The notes under the pieces are model-generated. The model was given only the letters and a program-made list of their open reading frames with translations, was not told the origin of the DNA and ran no database searches. The translations under genes and the position numbers were made by a program. Positions 62,942-64,000 of a stretch of 64,000 bases of DNA are shown piece by piece. The stretch covers positions 434,001 to 498,000 of the forward strand of contig NZ_CP104002.1 of NCBI RefSeq assembly GCF_029201565.1, written 5' to 3'. The stretch comes from Devosia sp. SD17-2 (GTDB taxonomy: Bacteria; Pseudomonadota; Alphaproteobacteria; Rhizobiales; Devosiaceae). Position 1 is the first letter of the stretch, and each line of letters begins with the position of its first letter.

Positions 62942-63856
62942 ATGAATGGCGTAGCAGATTGGAGCCTGTGGCGGACATTTGCGGCGGTGGTCGAGCATGG
63001 GTCGCTGTCCGGTGCCGGGCGGGCGCTGGGGATCAGTCAGCCGACAATCGGGCGACATGTGGAAATGCTGGAAGCCCAGCTTGGTCTGTCGCTCTTCGAA
63101 CGCACATTGAGCGGGCTCAAGCCGAATACGGATGCGCTCAGGCTTTATGAGCCGGTCAAACAGGCGCAGGCTTCGCTGGCCCAGGCCGCAATTCTGGCGC
63201 AGGGGGCGCAGAGCCAGGCGGGCGGCACGGTGCGGATCACGGCCAGCACCATCATTTCAAACTATGTGCTCCCCGCCATTCTGGCGCGGGTGCGGGAGCG
63301 TCATCCGGCCATAGCGCTCGAGATTGTCCCCTCCGATTCGGCCGAGAATCTCCTGATGCGCGAGGCCGATATTGCGCTGCGCATGTTCCGTCCGACGCAG
63401 CTCGAGCTTGTGACGCGGCATCTGGGCGATATCGCCATCGTGCCGGTAGCGCATGAACGCTATCTCGCCCGCCGCGGCCGGCCGACTACGCTCGACGAAT
63501 TGCTCTCCCATGAACTCATCGGGCTTGATCGCTCGGACGCCATTATCGACCATGTGCGAAAACTGGGGCATGCCATTAGCCGCGACAATTTCCCGCTGCG
63601 CTCGGATGACCAGACCCATCTCTGGGAACTGGTGAAGGCCGGGCTTGGTATCGGTTTTGGCCAGCAAAACCTGGCAAATGCCACGCCGGGGCTCGTCGCC
63701 CTGCCGATCGATATCAAGGTGCCGGCCCTGCCGCTGTGGCTGACCACGCACAGGGAGTTGTTCACCTCGCACCGGATTCGTGTCATCTATGATGCTGTCG
63801 CGGAGGGATTGGGCGACTATATCAGGGACAGTTCATCCTCCTCGGGGAGCCGATAG
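62942..63856 (+). CDS. LysR family transcriptional regulator
   Basis: A 304-residue LysR-type regulator. The N-terminal helix-turn-helix reads FAAVVEHGSLSGAGRALGISQPTIGRHVEML; the C-terminal two-lobed effector domain begins at about 90 (GGTVRITAST). LysR proteins commonly control a divergent gene, here the DUF4260 gene, and bind a small-molecule co-inducer; the ligand is unknown. ATG 62942 puts the HTH at the N-terminus as expected; the open frame extends back to 62840, overlapping the DUF4260 start, without support. Confidence 0.92.
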   Translation: MNGVADWSLWRTFAAVVEHGSLSGAGRALGISQPTIGRHVEMLEAQLGLSLFERTLSGLKPNTDALRLYEPVKQAQASLAQAAILAQGAQSQAGGTVRITASTIISNYVLPAILARVRERHPAIALEIVPSDSAENLLMREADIALRMFRPTQLELVTRHLGDIAIVPVAHERYLARRGRPTTLDELLSHELIGLDRSDAIIDHVRKLGHAISRDNFPLRSDDQTHLWELVKAGLGIGFGQQNLANATPGLVALPIDIKVPALPLWLTTHRELFTSHRIRVIYDAVAEGLGDYIRDSSSSSGSR

Positions 63857-63861
63857 GCGCT

Positions 63862-64000
63862 ATGCAAACATTTCTCAACATCGCCATTGCCCTTGCCCTT
63901 ATCTTCGTGGTCGTCGTGCTCGGCATGGGACTATGGAACATGGTCAAGGGTGGGCCAGGCAATACCAGCCAGAAGCTGATGCGCCTGCGTGTCATGGGCC
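63862..64000 (+). CDS. HIG1-domain (hypoxia-induced) twin-helix protein, truncated by window edge
   Basis: The frame from ATG 63862 runs to the window edge (46 residues seen). It starts MQTFLNIAIALALIFVVVVL, a membrane helix, followed by GLWNMVKGGPGNTSQKLMRL, the HIG_1_N pattern with the conserved asparagine-threonine-serine and RLRVM segment. Alphaproteobacterial members are about 65 residues and linked to respiratory complexes. It follows the LysR gene by five bases. Confidence 0.78.
   Translation, partial: MQTFLNIAIALALIFVVVVLGMGLWNMVKGGPGNTSQKLMRLRVMG

Overview
The window is GC-rich, gene-dense chromosome from an alphaproteobacterium, almost certainly of the order Hyphomicrobiales (Rhizobiales); a Devosia-like organism is my best guess. 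The basis is the gene content: a rhizobial-type chemotaxis operon (STAS protein/CheS, two CheYs, CheA, CheW, CheD, CheR, CheB and a CheT-like protein, with no classical CheZ), a DUF2125 protein beside ChaC, ftsEX beside plsC and a CpdR-like regulator, hisC-tyrA, and PACE and HIG1-type small membrane proteins. No phage, transposase, CRISPR array, rRNA or tRNA was found.

Layout. 1-1.4 kb: tail of an unknown gene and a homoserine-dehydrogenase-like SAF-domain oxidoreductase. 1.5-20.4 kb: chemotaxis island. cheS-cheY1-cheA-cheW run rightwards to a terminator. A CheT-like gene (carrying a CheZ-style DxxxQ motif) is inverted between that unit and cheD-cheR-cheB-cheY2. Five receptor genes follow: two or three Cache-type membrane receptors, a soluble PAS-PAS receptor and a globin-coupled oxygen sensor. 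20.4-26.7 kb: methylglyoxal synthase, livGFHM, a methyltransferase and an inverted livK. 26.9-32.1 kb: orphan glycine-betaine-type binding protein, DUF442/TIGR01244 phosphatase-like protein, pyruvate carboxylase. 32.4-36.1 kb: a heterodimeric ABC exporter pair. 36.2-42.0 kb: YkvA protein, ispG plus a 40-residue membrane protein, GST, PACE transporter, and the leftward ispA-MOSC-ybaK-methyltransferase operon. 42.1-45.0 kb: mtgA, tyrA, hisC. 45.0-48.4 kb: a MarR-controlled-looking unit of a Tat-exported flavoprotein, a c-type cytochrome and a catalytically dead alpha/beta-hydrolase-like protein. 48.4-54.2 kb: methyltransferase, gloB, small hypothetical genes, DoxX-like protein, GGDEF protein, MgtC, PhnB-like protein. 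54.3-64 kb: fumC, rpmF, DUF2125, chaC, plsC, ftsX-ftsE, zinc-ribbon protein, CpdR-like regulator, DUF4260 protein, LysR regulator and the start of a HIG1-type protein.

How the genes work together. The chemotaxis island is a nearly complete signalling circuit: receptors, kinase/adaptor, methylation and deamidation enzymes, two response regulators, and two candidate accessory factors for signal termination (CheS and CheT-like). Flagellar genes are not in the window. The most interesting points for follow-up are the CheT-like protein and its C-terminal tail shared with CheD, the MarR/flavoprotein/cytochrome/pseudo-hydrolase unit, and the short membrane protein coupled to ispG. Many long open frames antisense to real genes are GC-driven shadows and are left out.
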